Shown here one piece after another: positions 59,301 to 64,000 of a stretch of DNA of 64,000 nucleotides (the first letter of the stretch is position 1; each line of letters starts with the position of its first letter). This DNA comes from Benincasa hispida (taxonomy: Eukaryota; Streptophyta; Magnoliopsida; Cucurbitales; Cucurbitaceae): the NCBI RefSeq assembly GCF_009727055.1, contig NC_052350.1, positions 17,654,645 through 17,718,644 of the forward strand, read 5' to 3'. The position numbers and the translations under genes were made by a program. The notes beneath the pieces are model-generated. The model did not search any database and was not told where the DNA came from. It saw only the letters and a list, made by a program, of their open reading frames with translations.

Positions 59301-62300
59301 ATCTACTCTCTCACTCTCGTAATTTCACACAAAGAAAAAGTTCTCTACATAAAAACTTTTCTCCACCCAATTCCCGCAATCTCTCGAAAGAGGCTTTCAC
59401 CAGCTGGGCTTTACCAAAGTCATAGTAAAGAAGACTCTTTGGAGGTGTCAAGATGTTGAAAATAAGAAGAATAAATTACTGGAAAAAAGAATAAGAATTA
59501 TTGTTTAAGAGTCCTACAAAGGTGTGTTAATTTTTCTTTCCTCTCATGCTTCGCCTGATTAATTACAGCATGTGACGTTGTTTGTTGTCTGTATTTTAAT
59601 TTTGTGTTTTATCTTCTAAAATAAAAAGAAAAGCGTTCACAAACTTTCACCGTAGGATTTGATCATATCAAAAAGTTTGTGCTAAGCGTTGATTTCTTTA
59701 GGTTGAAATTTGGCATCCCAAAGGTGATTATCTATCAAGTTTGGATATGCTGCTGTATTGTGTTGGTTGTTGGGCTTTTATGGTATGACTGAAATCTAGT
59801 GAATAAGTGATTGCCTATCCCATCAATTGATGCAAAGGTGTAATAGATGTTTAAATCAGTGAGTGATATAGGTATTGTGTGAGTTCCTACAATAGAAAGA
59901 ATGGTTGAAAGTGGAGACAGTTGGTGGTCCTCCAACATTAAATTTACTTATACTTAATGTGGACGCTTCTTGCACTTCATAGGGTACATGAAGAGGGGTT
60001 GTGCTTTAATATTCTTTGGGTCAGTAGGTGGTACCCTTGTCAGCGTTTGATGAATCTTGTGTTAGGTGCTGACAGCAAAAGGTTAACTCTACTAAATGGT
60101 CTCTAGATGGCAGATGAGTTTGATTGTTCCAAATTTAAAGTTGAATCTGATTCTCAAGTTTTAGTTAATGTAATTCACGCCAATAAGTTACATGAGTCTT
60201 CTTTGGGTGTGTTTTTTTTTTCAAAATAAATTAGAGGGTGGTGATCGCAGTGGCGTATTTAGGATTTTATGTAAGTGAACAGAGGTTCATATAAATATAA
60301 TTTTTGTTGCATCAATAAAATATCCAAATCATATAATATCATTGAGCATAATTAACTAACATACGAACACCGGTGGATCCAAAATTAACGTTAAGGGACA
60401 ACTTTATACAAGGTTGAAATTTTGGGCTATTAACTTCTAAATTTATGTCACACATAGTTCTTGAACTTTAAAAAATATATACTAAATCTCAGACATCTTG
60501 ATTTGTGTGTCTAATACATTGTATCGGACATTAAAAAAATAATGTAACTATTGACTATAAAATTGAAAATTTGAGGTCGAGTTATAAACAAAAATAGTTT
60601 TTTTTTTAAAAAAAAAAAAAATCTAATACAACGTTTACTAACATGTACATATGTGAGAAAAAATAAAAATAAAAATAACTTTTTCTAACCCATTACAAGT
60701 GCGTATATATATATATATATATATTTTGAAATTTTAAGTAATAAAAATTGATTAATAATAATAAAAAAAAAATCTGCATCCACACAACATTTTCGAACCC
60801 TAGCCGCGTAACTATAACTTGTTTATTGTCTGACCATTGAAGCAATCTACAATTTTAAAATAGGGCACGCGTATGTATATATTCTATGTATAAATATAAT
60901 TTTTTTATATTTGATAAAAAAATAAAATAGATATATGTAAAATGATACGATGTAAGGGAATACGTGTTGTAACATTCTGATTTTTATTTTGTAATTAAGT
61001 TTTTTTTGTTATTGTTGGCTACTTGGATAAATTATATGAGATTTATGTTTTTGGGCTAAGCTAAAATATGATTTAATTATTTTGAATTAATTGAGTTTTA
61101 TTTTGACTTATTTTAAAATATTTGATTATCTATGGAGATAACTAAATATGTATTAGATTTTTTTTTTTTTAGGAAAAGGAAAAAAAATATATATATATAT
61201 ATTTTGGAAGATAATTAAGGAATTTGTTTTTTTAAGGGAAAAAGAAGAGTTTAATTTGGTTATATATATATTTGTGGAAAGGTTAAAGAAAAGAGAAAAG
61301 AAAAAAGAAAAAAAAAAGTAATTTTCTTTTTTTCTCTCTCCATACACACGCAACCCTCCTCTTCTCTCCTTTTTTTTTTTCCTTCCAGCCTTAGCCGCCG
61401 TAAGCAACCTCATCTCACTGTGACCTCCTCGCCAGCGCCGTCGCAAACAGCCTCACCTCGCCGTTCCGTCGACACCGCAAGCACCGCTGTCTCGCCGCTC
61501 GCCTCGCCGACATCAGCCCCGGTGTCCAGTTTTGCTTCTGCCACCGTTCGCCCGCTACTGCCTTTTTGAGATTGGGTAAGTTTGGATTGTTTTGGGCAAG
61601 GTTTGGCGTTGAGTCTTTTTAAAGTGCCTTTTGGTGTTGGAAACGATTTTAGTGTTACCCATTGTGTTGACTTTTAGGATTTGGATTTCGAGGCGTTGCT
61701 AACAAAGAAAGGACCATTCTCTTCATCGAAGAGTTTCAGTTTTGGTAAGTTTTGTGTAAACTGGTTGGTTATTCTTTTGGATTGAGAGTAATAGTGGAAA
61801 AAAAAAGTTATTAATTTTGGAATTAATTCTTGATCAAATTGGCTACTTGAATCAAGTTTTGGAATTTGTCTTGGATCAAGCCACAACTTTGTGTTGATTC
61901 AAGTTTTCCAAAGGTTTTAAGGAATTATTTGCATGGACTTTTGTGACCAAATTGAGGTAAGTGATACTATTACTGGTGCCTTCGTGCCAGACGATCTAGA
62001 TTAGACCCATCAAGTTACTTGGTTGACTCTAGAGCATGATTTTGTTTGATATTATGTTTTGCTAGTTGCATGGTGGTTGCAAGTATTATGAGCATGCTAA
62101 AATTATGATCAGTACTGATATTGTGTATGTGATGCATGAATAGACTAGTAGAGCGGTTTATTGTCTTGCCTTAACGCGTGTTATTATTATGTTTGATGGT
62201 GTGCCTACGGGCCGCTAGACATGCGTGAACCGACAGGTTAATGTTCATGTTATTATCATGTTTGACGGTGTGCCTACGGGCTGCTAGACATGCGTGAGCC

Positions 62301-63546
62301 GACATGTTTATTTTCATGTTACTTTTATTTTCATGTTTCATGTTTTGACGGTGTGCCTATGGGCCGCTAGACATGCGTGAATTGATAGGTTAACGTTCAT
62401 GTTATTATTATGTTTGAGGTGTGCCTACGGGCTGCTAGACATGCGTTTCAAGGCAAGATAGTACGTCTTTTGGTTTTCTTTTCGTCATAAAAAATCGATG
62501 TAACTGTATGAGCCACGGGCTATTTTTTTTTCTTTGCTCGTGGATGCATAGTCTGATCCCGGTAATGGGATCACTTACTGAGTATTTTATACTCAATCTT
62601 TATCCTTATTTTTTTTCCAGGTAAGGGCAAGGACACTAGGGCGATTGACAAGAGGAATCCGTGACAGTGCCAAAGGAACCAAAATTCGCTTCCGCATTTG
62701 ACTGTTTATATTTTCGCATGTTTTGTTTTTATCCCTTCATGGATTTATCATAATTTAATTAATTAATTTATTTATTAATTTATTCATTTTTTTTATAAAT
62801 TGTTTCTTGTTAAAAACGATGCCCGGGTTGAACAATTTAAGATTTTGAGATATGTTAGAACTTTTTTTTGTTATATATATACTTAATGAAGTTTAAGATT
62901 ATGATTATTTTCTTTAATTTACTTTATTTTCTTCAATGAGAATATTTATGCATGCATGCAGTAACGATTCCTTTTTAGTAGTCCTAGAAAATGGGGTTGT
63001 TACACGTGTTTCCCTGAACCGTTTATAGATCTATTTCCGATGAATGATTAAGATCTATGTAGGTAGATTTAATTAGATTTTAGAGAAATGATAATTGTGT
63101 GGATCATAAGTTAGCAAATTGGGCTTTGTCCAGATGGGAGGACCCACCCATTTGACTAAAACCCGTTGTGGGTGTCATTTCTCCTTAATGCAATTGTTCT
63201 TTAGGCTAAGGATATGCAGAAAATTCCCAAGAGACACGTGGCCCCATTTTATTGGGTCAGGTGACAACTGAAAAAGCTGGGGCCCAGATGCCACCAAAGT
63301 TTTGAATGTGACCATTTTTTAAAACAGAAGCGAAAAGTAAAAGTCAAAACACATTCAACGGCACACAGTAAATATCTTGACGGGGAAGTGGGACCCACAC
63401 CTTGATTTTGTAGATTAAAAATTAAAAGTATTGAGGAAATGGAAAAGAAATACCTCGTGCGACAACGAGAAATTCGTTAAATGACACGTCTCCACGTGTA
63501 CGCCTAATAGCTTCCTCACATCCAAGATCCTGTCCGTCGATATTCC
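50344..63546 (-). CDS. TSS: TSS/REC-family CLU-domain TPR protein (5' end outside window)
   Basis: Twenty-one minus-strand exons join without a frame break: 63454-63546, 58542-58614, 57979-58398, 57392-57456, 57146-57277, 57017-57058, 56421-56945, 56174-56331, 55454-55940, 55228-55290, 55036-55137, 54509-54823, 54333-54425, 54148-54249, 53943-54047, 53734-53867, 53450-53633, 53235-53366, 53044-53156, 52611-52689 and 50344-52341. They give about 1,804 residues; family members have about 1,800. In visible residues: a ubiquitin-like N-terminal part (1-60, [14 protein letters not shown]), the CLU domain (about 195-500), an eIF3-p135-like region (665-800), TPRs (about 870-1075) and a low-complexity tail (1140-1804) ending [14 protein letters not shown]. 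Arabidopsis relatives act in the cytosol or nucleus and set chloroplast compartment size or meristem growth. The start codon is missing. Which REC paralog it is remains uncertain; TSS fits best from memory. Confidence 0.92.
50668..50814 (-). repeat. 21-bp coding repeat: seven heptapeptides
   Basis: Within the last TSS exon, seven consecutive 7-residue units follow the pattern (P/V/Q)(N/T)(G/A)x(P/L)xx: [49 protein letters not shown]. The DNA is diverged while the peptide pattern is held, so it is not a fresh slippage product. Confidence 0.85.
55982..56100. repeat. exact ~59-bp tandem duplication in a TSS intron
   Basis: The block AAAACCTGTTACC...GAGATTGTTGCC occurs twice back to back (55982-56040 and 56042-56100) with no difference. 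It lies in the intron between the exons at 55454-55940 and 56174-56331. Confidence 0.9.
58690..59575 (+). mobile_element. LTR fragment in the TSS giant intron
   Basis: TTGTAGTTAATAAATG followed by AATTAAAGAGTTTAATTAAT and the repeated ATATGAATGAGATTCAT-type units matches the second halves of the LTRs at 23400-24240 and 44280-45200. The first half of the LTR is missing. It lies opposite to the host gene. Ends are approximate. Confidence 0.65.
59930..60215 (+). pseudogene. LINE-type RNase H remnant
   Basis: Short plus-strand pieces resemble the RVT_3/RNase H tail of plant non-LTR elements: LNVDAS near 59957, and [20 protein letters not shown] at about 60115-60175. The frame is broken between them. 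It lies in the TSS intron. Confidence 0.45.
60216..60962. other. intron sequence, AT-rich
   Basis: Poly-T/poly-A stretches near 60600 and a (TA)n microsatellite near 60707-60724. Nothing else recognised. Confidence 0.5.
60968..63004 (+). mobile_element. solo LTR (Ty3/gypsy-like) with CGTGT duplication, in TSS intron
   Basis: 2,037 bp from TGTAACATTCTG to GGGTTGTTACA, with TGTAAC/GTTACA inverted ends. CGTGT flanks it exactly on both sides (60963-60967 and 63005-63009). The interior has a CpG-rich block (61390-61560), a fourfold tandem repeat (62150-62455) and CTGATCCCGGTAATGGGATC near 62552, and lacks coding domains. I infer Ty3/gypsy from the general LTR build; no pol is present to prove it. 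The insertion is in the intron between TSS exons 58542-58614 and 63454-63546, opposite to gene direction. Confidence 0.88.
62150..62455 (+). repeat. four-copy ~70-80-bp tandem repeat in the solo LTR
   Basis: Each unit carries GGTGTGCCTACGGGC(C/T)GCTAG (CTATGGG in the third) followed by ACATGCGTG. Cores lie near 62199, 62269, 62351 and 62419, so unit lengths are about 70, 82 and 68. Confidence 0.85.
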
Positions 63547-64000
63547 CTACAAATTTAATTCCATCCTTCCTTTTTTCAGCTCCAATAAATACATCCCCAC
63601 TTCAAACATAATTCATCGACTAAAAATTTGTTTACCGTAATCTAATTTAACTATTAAGGGATCATTTGTTTATTTGATAGATAGATAATCACAATCTTAA
63701 ATGTTCAAACTTATAAATATTAAAAATTATGGATGTTTGAATCTTTAGATTATCATATTTATTTTGTAGGAATATTTTTACAGATATCTGAAAATATTTC
63801 GATAACTGCATTTATTTTGTGAGATTTTTACTCGACAATATCTTAAATTTACATAAAATTCAAAGAATACTCTTATAACTATTTATTAATTTATAATTAA
63901 TTTGATATAATTTGAACTTGTATAACATATTTGTTTTTATCAATTTGATTTTCTTTTAAAATTAATATAATTTATATTATTTTTATATGCTATTTTTCTC
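63547..64000 (-). other. TSS intron upstream of the outermost visible exon
   Basis: AT-rich with no frame resembling the expected first exon of this family. On the minus strand TTTGTAG at 63547-63553 is the acceptor for the 63454-63546 exon. The first coding exon and promoter must lie beyond the window. Confidence 0.6.

Noticed and set aside
61153..61446. 97-residue minus-strand frame, Lys/Phe-rich
   Set aside because: It lies inside the solo LTR across simple A/T and CpG-rich sequence; low complexity.

Overview
This is nuclear DNA from a eudicot plant. It has intron-rich genes, AT-rich intergenic sequence and dense nested LTR retrotransposons. The LTR and copia gag types resemble families I associate with cucurbits (melon, cucumber, wax gourd, luffa). 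That assignment is from recollection and needs a database search.

Two host genes are convincing. HHP4-like (plus strand, 47035-49405, four exons, 363 aa) is a heptahelical protein of the PAQR/adiponectin-receptor family with its metal-site residues in place. Converging on it from the right is a large minus-strand gene of the TSS/REC (CLU-domain, TPR) family. Its stop codon is at 50344. Twenty-one exons can be joined in frame out to 63546, giving about 1,804 residues, and the first exon lies beyond the window. The outermost visible exon (63454-63546) is separated from the next by a 4.8-kb intron that holds an LTR fragment, a LINE-like scrap and a solo LTR with a perfect target-site duplication.

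The remaining sequence, about 45 kb on the left, is mobile-element debris. 1-5.2 kb: an LTR cut by the window edge, then a copia 3' end split by a solo LTR. 5.2-10.1 kb: GC-rich repeat fragments, tandem repeats, and a decayed copia gag and pol. 10.2-19.35 kb: a decayed Athila-like Ty3/gypsy element on the minus strand, with one full LTR, a tRNA-Asp type primer site, gag, protease, RT, RNase H and integrase. 19.7-24.35 kb: three LTR copies in mixed orientation, one carrying a 532-bp MITE. 24.5-26.2 kb: a short copia with both LTRs, a primer site and only about 850 bp inside.

26.5-30.2 kb: a Mutator-like transposase pseudogene followed in the same orientation by a plant-mobile-domain (PMD) pseudogene. 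32.4-39.7 kb: two copia elements of one LTR family in opposite orientations, one LTR carrying a 1.1-kb PIF/Harbinger-like insert. 40.85-41.08 kb: one end of a CACTA element. 41.2-45.3 kb: a solo LTR nested inside an oppositely oriented LTR. I found no tRNA, rRNA, CRISPR array or bacterial-type operon. No transposon reading frame here looks intact. I did not find a clearly new biological system. The most unusual points are the MULE-PMD pairing, the split, transposon-filled TSS intron with a hidden exon, and the seven-residue repeat in the TSS C-terminal exon.
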